Assembly: GCF_001953305.1 (NCBI RefSeq)
Contig: NZ_MTFE01000010.1
Span: forward strand, 5,240,572 to 5,304,571
Direction: 5' to 3'
Source of the DNA: Cnuella takakiae
GTDB taxonomy: Bacteria > Bacteroidota > Bacteroidia > Chitinophagales > Chitinophagaceae
Length of the DNA stretch: 64,000 nucleotides
The notes beneath the pieces are model-generated. The model searched no databases. It was given only the letters and a program-made list of their open reading frames with translations, and was not told the DNA's origin. A program made the translations under genes and the position numbers. This document shows positions 26,062-34,269 of the stretch, in pieces. How positions within the stretch are numbered: position 1 is the first letter of the stretch; every line of letters starts with the position of its first letter.

Positions 26062-27794
26062 AACGTACAAAATTTCCTTTATCTCTGCTTGCATCTGCAT
26101 GGGCTGCTGATTATCTTTTCTCATGCAAGGCCGCAAGCACTACTCCGAGAAACTCTTCACCCATTTTCAGCTCTCCGACCGCATACCAGAGCACAACTTC
26201 TACCGCAGGCTCAAAGCCACACTCAACCTTGGTTGGCTATATACCAAAACACACAAGTACTATGGAAAGGATGGACAAAAGAGCATTGATCCGGTGGTCT
26301 TCTTTAAGCTGCTGCTGATCGGCTACTTTGAAAACCTGCTTTCCGATCGCCGCATCATCGATACAGCTGCCATGCGCCTGGACATGCTTTTCTTCCTGGG
26401 CTACGATGTGGACGAACAACTGCCCTGGCATTCCACTATCTCCCGCACACAACAGCTCTATGGTGAAGAACTGTTCCATGAGCTCTTTACCTCTGTGCTG
26501 AAGCAATGCATAGATGCTGGTATGGTAGGTGGCAGAAGACAGGCCATCGACTCAGCACCTGTAAAAGCAAATGCATCGATGGACTCACTGGTGGAAAAGG
26601 AGGTGCTTGAAGATGGCGCCGCTTACCTGGACTCCTTACAAGAAGAAGACGCCAATGGTACTGTTGTAAAAGCGGCACACAATGTCAGTGCTACACGCAA
26701 CAGGGCTGTTCAGCAACACCATGGCTGGAAAGCTAAAGAGTACAAGGGCATGCCTGGTGCACGCAAGCAAAAAGATGCACCAGAGCCCAAACAATCAGAC
26801 GGGAACGAAAAGGAATACCTGCCTAAGTTTGTCTCTAATCACACCCACTACTCCACAACAGATGAAGATGCAAGAGTGAGTGTAAAGCCGGGCAAGCTGC
26901 GCCAGCTAAACTATGCAGCACAGGTGAGTGTAGATACTGCCTCACATGTGATCACTGCTATAGAAGCACACCATGCAGACAAGAAAGACTCGCAGTGTCT
27001 GACCGCCATTCTGGAGCGTGCCGTAAACAACCTGCAGGATGGTGGATTGCAGGTAGAAGAAGTGCTTTGTGATGCAGGTTACAGTAGTGGAGAAGCACTC
27101 AGTGCACTGGAGCAAAGAGGGATTGTGGGTTACATACCCAACTTTGGTCAGTACAAGCCCCATCGTGAGGGTTTCCGCTTTAATCCTTTCCGCAATGCTT
27201 ATGTATGTGAACGTGGCGTGGACTTGCCCTTTAAGAAGATCACCACAACCTCTTTAGGGTACCAGATGAAAACATATCGCTCTTCATCGAAGGACTGCCG
27301 GCACTGTCCTTTGCGCAGCAGTTGCATTGGCAAGAGTGACTTCAAGAAGATCGATGATTCTGTAGATAAGCCATACTATGATAGAATGCACCGGAGGTTA
27401 CAAAGTGAAAAAGCAAAAGCGATGAAGAAGGCCAGGCAAAGCACGGTAGAACTGGTGCTTGGAACCCTCATCAACTATGGCGGTATGCGGCGGGTGAACA
27501 CACGTGGTATTGCAGGTGCAACCAAGTGCATGATCATGGCTGCAGTAGCATATAATCTGAAGAAATTACTGAAGCACAGGGAGCCGAAAGTACAAGCGGC
27601 AGTAGTAAGACTGCAAAAGTCCTCAGAAGGCCTGAAAAGGCTTGTTTTGAGGCGTCTTCAAGCTATGGTGCTGAATAGAGCAGGATACATGCGATTAGCC
27701 CAGAACTAAGCAAAAATAAAAAGACTGCTTGTACAAGCAGTCCCTCACTCAATACTTTGTTCGTTAGCTACGTTGCGCCACAGCCACTGATGTT
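26062..27794 (+). mobile_element. IS1182-family insertion sequence
   Basis: Approximate limits only. The right part (27630-27794) recurs at 48759-48923 and partly at 20181-20251, which places the right end near 27780-27794. The left end must lie between the palindrome and the transposase start; CACAACGTA near 26059-26067 weakly mirrors TACGTTGCGC at the right end (27771-27780), a tentative inverted repeat. The element abuts palindrome S13. Confidence 0.7.
26123..27709 (+). CDS. IS1182-family transposase
   Basis: 528 residues, intact. The N-terminal domain opens MQGRKHYSEKLFTHFQLS, then IPEHNFYRRLKATLNL. The DDE-type catalytic region includes ATRNRAVQQHHGWKAKEY, then AAQVSVDTASHVITAIEAH, LCDAGYSSGEALSALE and, near the end, a C4-type zinc motif (CRHCPLRSSCIG). 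The last part contains the usual STVELVLGTLINYGGMRRV. It catalyses cut-and-paste or copy transposition; the complete frame suggests the copy may be active. Distinct from the fragment at 12.6 kb, which has a different N-terminal sequence. Confidence 0.92.
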   Translation: MQGRKHYSEKLFTHFQLSDRIPEHNFYRRLKATLNLGWLYTKTHKYYGKDGQKSIDPVVFFKLLLIGYFENLLSDRRIIDTAAMRLDMLFFLGYDVDEQLPWHSTISRTQQLYGEELFHELFTSVLKQCIDAGMVGGRRQAIDSAPVKANASMDSLVEKEVLEDGAAYLDSLQEEDANGTVVKAAHNVSATRNRAVQQHHGWKAKEYKGMPGARKQKDAPEPKQSDGNEKEYLPKFVSNHTHYSTTDEDARVSVKPGKLRQLNYAAQVSVDTASHVITAIEAHHADKKDSQCLTAILERAVNNLQDGGLQVEEVLCDAGYSSGEALSALEQRGIVGYIPNFGQYKPHREGFRFNPFRNAYVCERGVDLPFKKITTTSLGYQMKTYRSSSKDCRHCPLRSSCIGKSDFKKIDDSVDKPYYDRMHRRLQSEKAKAMKKARQSTVELVLGTLINYGGMRRVNTRGIAGATKCMIMAAVAYNLKKLLKHREPKVQAAVVRLQKSSEGLKRLVLRRLQAMVLNRAGYMRLAQN

Positions 27795-27832
27795 GCCTGC
27801 TGGCGTTCCTGTACCTAAATCGACATACCATT

Positions 27833-27850
27833 GGTAATAAAAAAATTACC
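27833..27850. promoter_or_regulatory. palindromic operator 1 of hicAB
   Basis: GGTAAT followed by six A-T bases and ATTACC, an inverted repeat 18 bp long, 58 bp before hicA. Candidate binding site of the autorepressing antitoxin. Confidence 0.6.
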
Positions 27851-27865
27851 TACCTTAGTGAACTG

Positions 27866-27883
27866 GGTAATAATTTTATTACC
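27866..27883. promoter_or_regulatory. palindromic operator 2 of hicAB
   Basis: GGTAATAATTTTATTACC, 18 bp and a near-perfect inverted repeat, 33 bp centre-to-centre from operator 1 and 24 bp before the hicA ATG. The same half-site (GGTAAT) in both palindromes supports one binding protein. Confidence 0.65.
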
Positions 27884-27907
27884 TTTATTGCTTAAACTTC
27901 ATTACAC

Positions 27908-28168
27908 ATGACCGCATCATTCCTTATCAGCTATCTGGAAAGAGCTGGCTGGCAGCAAGTTCGCCAACAAGGCATTCATTGCATTCTTTCTCATCCCAAT
28001 CATCCTAACCTTCTGTCAATTCCCGACTTAGGAGAACAAGCCTTAAAACCAAGCCTCGTAAACGACATTTGCCGCGAAGCAGGGCTGAAAGGCAGGGTGC
28101 ATAAGGTACAATTTAGCCCAAGAGGGATTGTAACGATGGTTAGGAATGTTTTGAGGCTGTCCCGGTAA
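27908..28168 (+). CDS. HicA-like mRNA interferase toxin
   Basis: 86 residues. The dsRBD-like HicA core is clear: LERAGWQQVRQQGIHCIL with the catalytic His in GIH, then PNLLSIPDLGEQALKPSLVNDICREAGL. The family average is about 60 residues, so this protein has roughly 20 extra C-terminal residues (SPRGIVTMVRNVLRLSR). Expected action: ribosome-independent mRNA cleavage. Its gene is 8 bp before the antitoxin-like gene, and two palindromic operators lie upstream. In many HicA modules the antitoxin gene follows, as here. Confidence 0.85.
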   Translation: MTASFLISYLERAGWQQVRQQGIHCILSHPNHPNLLSIPDLGEQALKPSLVNDICREAGLKGRVHKVQFSPRGIVTMVRNVLRLSR

Positions 28169-28176
28169 TTGCAAAA

Positions 28177-28602
28177 ATGTTTCTTATGCAAATTTCAACA
28201 ACTTTGCCCGTACGCATTGATTGGGAGGATTATAAGTTTGGGGCACAGGTAAAAGCTTCTGGCTTCTTACTCACTACACAAGGCGATACGGTACCGGTTG
28301 TGCTGGAGAACCTACGATGTCTACTCACGGATTATCTGGCGCATGAAGGTAAAAACAATCCAGAGTGGCAAAACAGAAATGTAGAAGAGATTAGGTTTGA
28401 GTGTGAGTATGACTTAGCAGCTTTTTTTGAACATTTCAAAGAATTAAAAATATCGGCCATTGCGGCTCGGGCAGGTATTAATCCTAATCTGTTGCAGCAG
28501 TATGTCTCAGGCAACAAGCGGGCCTCGGAAAGTCAAGCCAAAAAGATCCAGGCAGCCGTCCATCTTTTAGCAAATGAACTAAGACAGATTGCTTTAAGCT
28601 AA
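28177..28602 (+). CDS. HicB-like antitoxin with C-terminal HTH
   Basis: 141 residues from ATG 28177 (a second Met three residues on is equally possible). The N-terminal half has weak HicB character (a beta-rich segment ending in VVLENLRCLLTDYLAH); the C-terminus is a helix-turn-helix of XRE type: ISAIAARAGINPNLLQQYVSGNKRASESQAKKIQAAV. This fits a DNA-binding antitoxin that represses the operon through the two upstream palindromes. The N-terminal domain is divergent enough that the exact family is not certain. Confidence 0.75.
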   Translation: MFLMQISTTLPVRIDWEDYKFGAQVKASGFLLTTQGDTVPVVLENLRCLLTDYLAHEGKNNPEWQNRNVEEIRFECEYDLAAFFEHFKELKISAIAARAGINPNLLQQYVSGNKRASESQAKKIQAAVHLLANELRQIALS

Positions 28603-28643
28603 GGAACAGGTGTGATTATATCAGGAGTAAGGTTAATGATTGT

Positions 28644-28712
28644 TGAGGCTTACGCTTGCAGGCAACGTAAAGGGCTTTATGCAGCAGCGGTACTTATTAT
28701 TCTGAAGCCTCA
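28644..28712. repeat. short inverted repeat S14 after hicAB
   Basis: TGAGGCTT (28644-28651) pairs perfectly with AAGCCTCA (28705-28712), with a GTTTGCAC-like tip just beyond and CAACG inside. It is placed where a cassette site is expected between hicAB and the next gene but is shorter than the rest. Confidence 0.4.
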
Positions 28713-28785
28713 CGTTTGCACATCAGCCAGTTAAAGAAATTCAGTCCAGCCGTCGCACACAAGCCGCTGTTGCAAAAAGCCGGTT

Positions 28786-29238
28786 TTAGCGGTTTTCGGC
28801 ACTTCGTTTTTGCTGCAATCTTTCCAAGCATTTTAAAACTTTGCTTCTATTCTTGCTTGAAGTCATCCAACGTGGAAGACGGCTTCCAAGGCTTGATTTT
28901 GCTTTCGGCACACTATTTCGCTCTCGCAGATTTGCTCCGAGGAGTTGTTTCAAGAAGGTCAAATGTTCGTAATTATAAGCCCACAAGAACTTTCCCTCTC
29001 ATTCCATTTGCAACCAATAGGTCAAGTTAAAATCAGATATGACGTTGCCCTTAGACGTTTGGTTGAAGCCGCAGTGTTGACAGGTGACTCTTGTATTTGT
29101 AAAGTAGTGGTATTTCTGTTCGGGTGGCCTTGTCACCAATGCCTGGTTCGCACATTTTGGACAAACAACGTAAATATGGCTCATAAAATCTCCAAGCCAC
29201 TTTGAATAACCCTCTTTTGTTCTTAGCGTCGTCGTCAT
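28786..29238 (-). pseudogene. zinc-ribbon protein with internal TGA
   Basis: A 151-codon frame starting MTTTLRTKEGYSKW (ATG 29236-29238). It has a four-Cys zinc ribbon: VVCPKCANQALV and RVTCQHCGFNQT. An in-frame TGA at 28999-29001 splits it after WLQME; the same frame continues with EGKFLWAYNYEHLTFLKQ and further conserved-looking sequence (LGSRLPRWMTSSKNRSKVL) to a stop at 28786. The coding character is strong on both sides, so this is one gene with one nonsense codon (TGG-to-TGA likely). The family is an uncharacterised one I associate with Bacteroidota accessory DNA; I cannot name it with certainty. Its ATG is 8 bp from a GCTAAC tip. Confidence 0.65.
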
Positions 29239-29245
29239 GTTTACC

Positions 29246-29402
29246 GCTAACGTCTGTATTAACGAAATTATCGGAAGTTTTTTCACCTCTTCAAAAAGAG
29301 TTTAACTATTTAATCTTCAAACCTTTTCGATTGCGTTTTTTGAGTAGTTACTACTCAGAAAACGCAATCGGCTTGTTTTGTTTTACTACTCAAAAAACGC
29401 AA
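29246..29402. repeat. candidate attI-like region with three 18 bp repeats
   Basis: GCTAAC tip at 29246-29251, then three 18 bp repeats of TTGCGTTTTTTGAGTAGT type: forward at 29331-29348, inverted at 29350-29367 (two mismatches or fewer), inverted again at 29385-29402. The inverted pair is separated by one base and looks like a recombinase-binding pair. The region lies between the 3' end of the broken recombinase and the first cassette tip. Confidence 0.5.
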
Positions 29403-29409
29403 CTCTTTG

Positions 29410-30556
29410 TTACCAATTTAGCTTATCCAATGGACTTTTGATGGCTTCAATCTTGAACTGGCTTACATGTGTGTAGCGCATGGTTGTTTTAAGGTTACTA
29501 TGTCCCAGGAAAGACTGGATATACCTTATATCGGTTCCAGACTCCAACAAATGAGTGGCAAAACTATGTCTAAAGCTATGGATGCTCCCACCCTTTCAAA
29601 TTCCTGCCCGCCATTTTGCTTCTTTTAAGATAACCTGCGCACTCCTGGTACTATATAGCTTTTGTGAACAAGTTCCTTCAAACAAATATTCTTTCGGCCT
29701 GTAATGCCGGAAATAATCCCGCAATGTTTCGAGCAACTTATTGGAAAGGGGAACCATTCTATCCTTCTTTCCCTTTCCCTGCCGCACAAGAATCATCATA
29801 CGCTTAGAATCCATATCATCTACCCGCAAATTCACCAACTCACTTACCCTTAAGCCTGCCGAGTAGGAAGTCATTATCAAGGCTCTATGTTTGAGGTTTG
29901 GTGTTTTCAGAATCAGGCTAATAATTTCTTCTTCGGCCAGAACGACATGCAACTTCTCCGGCCGCTTTGGCCTGGGAAGATCATAAAACTCCCGTCCCCT
30001 GTTCTCGACCTTTTCAAAATTGAATTTAATTGCGTTTACTGCGCTATGGATCATTGTTTCACTTAGGCCCTTCTTTTCCATCAAAAACAATAGGTACGAT
30101 TGTATATGGGCCTTGGTAAGGCTGCTTACCGGCACCACGCCTAGCAACCGGAGCAGTCGTTCAAACTCGTTTTTGTACGTGTCAAACGTTCTTGGGCTGT
30201 AACCCTTTAGCTTCAGCATATTCTGGTATGCCTGAAAAGCCAATAGGTTTTCCGAACTAAGCGAGTACTCTTTAAGTTGTTGTACCTTTTTTGCCAAGGG
30301 TGAATTGGCTCTTGTTGGCAAAACCTTTCGCTGTTCCAGGTATTCCCGCAGCTGAGCAAGTTCCAACATGGCTTTGCCCTTCATAAGAGCTTTTAACTCC
30401 AGGTATCTCTCTTTTTCCAATTGAATGTACCAGCATTGCAACTTTTGGTTCCAGCGTCAGCCGTAAGGAGTATTCCAGGGCCTTATCGTTTGTAACCAGG
30501 TTGATTGTTTCAGTGCCATTCTGGTGATGCGGTTGTAAGACAAGCAGGGGAAGCAT
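29410..30556 (-). pseudogene. tyrosine recombinase (XerC/D-like), doubly broken
   Basis: About 382 codons in total, matching the Bacteroidota site-specific integrase family. It begins MLPLLVLQPHHQNGTE (ATG 30554-30556), then shifts frame near 30440, where EPK is followed in another frame by QCWYIQLEKE. Core-binding domain SPRTFDTYKNEFERLL, first catalytic Arg in SAGLRVSEL and the Lys-containing GKGKKDR loop follow. A TGA at 29596-29598 then interrupts the frame before the HxxR box ([12 protein letters not shown]) and the Tyr box ([15 protein letters not shown]), which read on in the same frame to 29410. All catalytic residues are still recognisable. Two independent lesions make it a pseudogene unless both are read errors. 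Confidence 0.8.
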
Positions 30557-30730
30557 GGGCTGCAGTTAGTTGATATAAAAAATACAACACGTGTTTTAAA
30601 CCTGCAAACCATCTAAGAACCTCTAATTCTTGCATTTCTCTGCGCATCAAACATTGTTTCACAAAAACGAACAAACAGCAATCATTTCAACCGTTTACGT
30701 ATGATTTCTTTTCATTGTTATCTTAAGAAT

Positions 30731-32059
30731 CTATTGTTTAAATGCAGTCAGCTTACTGGCATATTCTTTTTTCACTTCTTTTTCAAAGCTATCCAGGTAG
30801 TTTTCAGTTGTTTTCTTATCCGTATGGCCTAGTGCCTCCTGAATAAATTCGGTACTTACACCTGCCCTTTTCAGCTGAGTTGAGAAGCTGTGCCGGGTTA
30901 CGATCGTAGTTACCTTTTTTTCAATGCCCAAATTCCTACTGATCTCGCCCATTGCCTTATTGATATCCTTCCTGGTTTGATGGAGTATATTGAACTGCTG
31001 CAACTGGTCTAGGTTGTTTTTTAGTATTGGAAATACATAATCATTAGGCTTCCGGCTGCTGTTTCCATAAGTATTGATGATTTGCCATAAATCCTCAGAC
31101 AGGTATACCGTTATCGGTTTTTGATCTGCCCGGGTGGACTTTTCCGTTTTGAAGCGCTCAAAGATGAGGTACTCCCCTTGGATGTTCTTCCACTTCAGCA
31201 GGATCATGTCTTTTACATTCATCCCATTTGCCAGGTAGCAGAACAACCAATAAGCTTTGCCAACCGCCTGCTTTTCAGCGTTTGGTTCGAAATAATAAAT
31301 CTTTTTCAGCTCCTCCTGGGTTAATGCCTTCTTTAGATTACGGGAGGCCGGGATCTGGTACTTTCTCCTGCCAAAAGGGTAATGCTTCTCTCTTTTTACC
31401 AGGCCATCTTCAATCGCCTCGTTAAAGATGGAACGCAATGGCCGCAGCACGATGCCCACCGAAGTTTTAGAATTGCCACGTTCCAGCATCCACCGCTCAT
31501 ACTGGTATAGATAGCTAACAGTCACTTCTTGCAGGGTACTGTTTCCTTTAAACGCTTTTAAAGACCGGTAAGAGCGTTGGTAATTTATGGCACTGCCTGT
31601 ACGGCCTTGTTGCAACAGCTTTTTGATGTAGGCCAGAAAAACAACAGACAATCCTGTTTCACTTGCATGAGTGTCCTTAAAAATGGTAAACCTTTTCAAA
31701 TAGGGCGTGTAATCAAATTCATCATTTACTGAAACCGGCTTTATTTCCGGGTCTTTATGCAATTTTACTTTTACAAACCCATTTCCTACATAGGCCCGCT
31801 CAAATTCACTAAAACTAAATGGGTCCATTCCTTGCAGCACTGCTTCTGCAGTGGCCGTAACTTCCTGGAGTTTTCTTTTGATTTCTAATAAGCTTTCACT
31901 TATGCGGGGAGCAGAAAGCTTTTTGAAATCCACTTCCGACAGTTCGAAAATTGTGGAATATTCTTTTGCCCCCCTGTTGTGGATGACTCTTAACTTAATT
32001 GGATGCTTTTTACTTTTTTTAATCCTTCTTGTATCAAGGAAAATTGATACGCTTGCCAT
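30731..32059 (-). CDS. site-specific integrase (tyrosine recombinase)
   Basis: 442 residues from ATG 32057-32059 (MASVSIFLDTRRIKK); an upstream Met adds thirteen residues. N-terminal arm-binding-like region, then a SAM-like domain (YTPYLKRFTIFKD to GSAINYQRSYRSLK) and the catalytic domain: RHSFSTQL (HxxR), EALGHTDKKTTENYLDSF with the nucleophile Tyr, and an earlier Arg in the NGMNVKDMILLKWK region. All catalytic boxes are present, so it is probably functional. It reads away from a tRNA 3' fragment 192 bp upstream, the standard layout of an integrated element whose att site is a tRNA. Confidence 0.9.
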   Translation of the reverse strand: MASVSIFLDTRRIKKSKKHPIKLRVIHNRGAKEYSTIFELSEVDFKKLSAPRISESLLEIKRKLQEVTATAEAVLQGMDPFSFSEFERAYVGNGFVKVKLHKDPEIKPVSVNDEFDYTPYLKRFTIFKDTHASETGLSVVFLAYIKKLLQQGRTGSAINYQRSYRSLKAFKGNSTLQEVTVSYLYQYERWMLERGNSKTSVGIVLRPLRSIFNEAIEDGLVKREKHYPFGRRKYQIPASRNLKKALTQEELKKIYYFEPNAEKQAVGKAYWLFCYLANGMNVKDMILLKWKNIQGEYLIFERFKTEKSTRADQKPITVYLSEDLWQIINTYGNSSRKPNDYVFPILKNNLDQLQQFNILHQTRKDINKAMGEISRNLGIEKKVTTIVTRHSFSTQLKRAGVSTEFIQEALGHTDKKTTENYLDSFEKEVKKEYASKLTAFKQ

Positions 32060-32250
32060 GATCGTTGATTTTTCATGCCACCGCTTTCCTCCATTCAAAA
32101 ATTTTCAAACAAATTTTCAAACAATCAAGAGTTAATCAGGGTATTTATTCATGTAAGCAAGTTAACCCACCTTACACAAACAACTGATTATCAAAAGATA
32201 AGATTAAAATGAAGTAATCAGGATTAAAAACCGTTAAGCCTTAGTACACA

Positions 32251-32293
32251 CTCATAATCTGCGGGTCCACGGTTCGAGCCCGTGAACGTCCAC
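32251..32293 (+). other. 3' fragment of a tRNA (CAT anticodon), probable att site
   Basis: The segment starts with the anticodon-loop 3' side (CTCATAA), then TCTGC, a variable loop, a complete T-arm (CACGG, TTCGAGC, CCGTG) and the acceptor 3' strand (AACGTCC). The five bases before the loop (ACACA) do not pair with TCTGC, so the 5' half of the tRNA is absent. The CAT loop indicates an Met or Ile2 tRNA origin. Not a functional tRNA gene; best read as an attachment-site remnant beside the integrase. Confidence 0.75.
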
Positions 32294-32325
32294 AAATAAT
32301 TTATCGATTCCAGTTTTTTACAAAG

Positions 32326-32345
32326 GCCTGCAGTTGCAGGCTTTT
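32326..32345. terminator. hairpin after tRNA fragment
   Basis: GCCTGCA pairs with TGCAGGC, then four T. Terminator of the tRNA-derived flank; a similar hairpin recurs 145 bp downstream (32471-32490). Confidence 0.6.
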
Positions 32346-32470
32346 GTTATTTGCAAACAAAGTTTGAAACCAATTAGCTGCTTCGGGTAAGAAAGAATGC
32401 TTGAATACCCAATTTTACAAATATTAGCGGGCAAACACATTACCGTACTATTCTTTTCACTCAACCCAAT

Positions 32471-32490
32471 AGCCTGCATTTCTGCAGGCT
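32471..32490. terminator. second copy of the same hairpin
   Basis: AGCCTGCA pairs with TGCAGGCT across a 4 nt loop, nearly the same stem as the hairpin at 32326-32345. It may mark a duplicated element end or a tRNA terminator retained on each side. Confidence 0.45.
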
Positions 32491-32515
32491 TTGCTATGCG
32501 GCTCACCCGATCCGA

Positions 32516-33113
32516 TTACCAGTTGCAGGCTGCTTTAGTTTTAATGTAGTGCAACACCTCGGATTGTAAAAAGAATACTTCTCCCCTTTGATTATGCCCC
32601 CCCTTTACCCGGCTATTTGATGTTACCAAAGACACCCGGAACATTTTGGCCAGTTCCATGCTGGCAAGCAATTGTTCAGGACCAGACTCCAATGGTTTTG
32701 ACGATGCTTGTGTTACCAGTTCCTCCTTGATATTGTTCCTAATTCGCTGCCAAGACTGCTCTGGTTCCTGGGGAATCAATATTGGCGCTTGCACTTTTTC
32801 TATAACAACTCCATTCTGATCTCCAAGCTTTTTGAGATAAATAAACCTAAGTGGCAGGTAATTCCGGGTTGGCACATACCGAATAAAACCAAACCGCACC
32901 AGATAACACATGGCCTGGTTGTAAGTTGATCTGGAACCAATCTTTGACAGGCGGATAACCCGCGTTCAGGAAATGGAAAAAGGATAAGCCCCACCTTCCT
33001 TTATACACATGGCCAGCAAGGCAGCATAAAGGGCCAGATGTGCTGGCCTATGCGGGAGGCACACCCGCGCTTTGAAGCCTTGGTGCGTGTTGGGTGCTGG
33101 AAGTTAAGCCGGA
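32516..33113 (-). pseudogene. mobile-element protein with HTH-like C-terminus, interrupted
   Basis: The open frame to 32516 (131 codons from MCYLVRFGFIRYVP) is continued upstream by coding-like sequence (HLALYAALLAMCIKEGGAYP) with an in-frame TGA at 32966-32968, then RVIRLSKIGSRSTYNQA. The frame stays open to 33113 but with no ATG. The C-terminal part (LASMELAKMFRVSLVT to FLQSEVLHYIK) looks like an excisionase-type helix-turn-helix. Likely a degraded gene of the tRNA-integrated element. Function inferred from form and position only. Confidence 0.5.
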
Positions 33114-33219
33114 ACCTTTAGGGGTAAAAGCCGTGGCTTGGGCCTTATCTTACCGCGCCTCACCGGCTACGGCTTTTGCTTCCTCCGCTCTGAAGCCTTC
33201 CCGCCTTACCTATGTTTAC

Positions 33220-34206
33220 CTATATAGAAGTTGTTATTGTGCGCATTCCCATCTTTCGGAATTCCGTTGGTGTTAGCTGTAGCTGCTTTTTAAAGAAGGT
33301 GCCAAAGTGCGTAGGGCCTTCAAATCCTAAACTATACGCAATTTCGGAAATGGACCAGGAACTGTGTTTGAGCAGGATTTTCGCTTCCTTCATTAGGCGC
33401 TCCATGATCACTTCGGAAGTGGTTTTCTGCAGCGCTTCTTTTACCGATTTGTTCAAATGATTTACATGGATGGCAAGTTGCGAAGCATACTCGGAAGGAG
33501 ATCGTAAAGGAGCATCGGCATGGGCTCCTCCCACGGGGAATTGTCTTTCCAGGAGCTCCAGGAAAAGCCTTGCTATTCTGGCTCCGGCAGTGGCGGGTGC
33601 AGGTGTTGTAAAGGGGGCCGGCCGCATCTTTAGGGCCGCATGAATGATTTGAAAGACCTGGTTGCGCAACACGTCGTTGCGAAAATCAAAATCGCTGTTT
33701 TTCTCGGCTTCCATCCCTTTGAAAATGGACTCAAAGTGTGCAAACGATTCTAACGACAATTCATATACCGGGTGGCCTGCAGGTTGGAAAACCGGGTATT
33801 CTTTGATACGTCCAAAGTCCTGAAAAAAAGCTTCGTCAAAAACACAGGTAAAGCCAGACTGGCTATTCAGGTACTCCCAGTTATAGGGAATAAGGGGGTT
33901 GCCGAAAAACAAGGCCTTACCGCTGATCTCAATGCTTTTGTCGGCATAATGAATGGTACTGTTTCCGGAGATAAGACAGATTTTAAAAAAATCTTTGCGG
34001 CCAAACGGAACAGGCTTGCTTTCCTCAGGCAGGTGTTTGTCTAAGCACAGCACATTAAAATGACCAGTTGACTTTTTAATATCAACAGGAGCCGCAAAGC
34101 TGTGAATGGCATAATATTCTTCAAGCGACTGAGGGGCCTTTGCCATGGCAACCTTTTGCTGTTTTAATATGGGTTTAAAAAAATTAAAAATAGATACTTT
34201 CTGCAT
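33220..34206 (-). CDS. AraC-family transcriptional regulator
   Basis: 328 residues. The sensor domain resembles cupin-type AraC regulators (residues 20-190). C-terminal HTHs: SPSEYASQLAIHVNHLNKSV and IAYSLGFEGPTHFGTFFKKQ, ending QLTPTEFRKM. The first Met is used; MAKAPQSLEEYY (21 residues in) is an alternative. Downstream gene 34270 is upstream on the same strand, 64 bp away, encoding a SnoaL-like protein; the pair probably forms a small regulated unit. Independent of the LacI gene, which faces the other way. Confidence 0.9.
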   Translation of the reverse strand: MQKVSIFNFFKPILKQQKVAMAKAPQSLEEYYAIHSFAAPVDIKKSTGHFNVLCLDKHLPEESKPVPFGRKDFFKICLISGNSTIHYADKSIEISGKALFFGNPLIPYNWEYLNSQSGFTCVFDEAFFQDFGRIKEYPVFQPAGHPVYELSLESFAHFESIFKGMEAEKNSDFDFRNDVLRNQVFQIIHAALKMRPAPFTTPAPATAGARIARLFLELLERQFPVGGAHADAPLRSPSEYASQLAIHVNHLNKSVKEALQKTTSEVIMERLMKEAKILLKHSSWSISEIAYSLGFEGPTHFGTFFKKQLQLTPTEFRKMGMRTITTSI

Positions 34207-34269
34207 CGCTTACAAATGATGGATGATGACACCGGGCGGGAACAGCACCGGTGCCATCACGAGGATTGA

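Noticed and set aside
29331-29402. Three 18 bp repeats as a CRISPR array
   Set aside because: Only three units, in mixed orientation, with spacers of 1 and 17 bp and no cas genes; better explained as recombinase-binding repeats.
29410-30556. Canonical integron integrase intI
   Set aside because: The sequence fits the general Bacteroidota Xer-like family; I do not see the extra intI-specific segment between the catalytic boxes, so I do not call a classical integron.
32251-32293. Functional tRNA gene
   Set aside because: The D-arm and the 5' half of the anticodon and acceptor stems are absent; only the 3' part is present.
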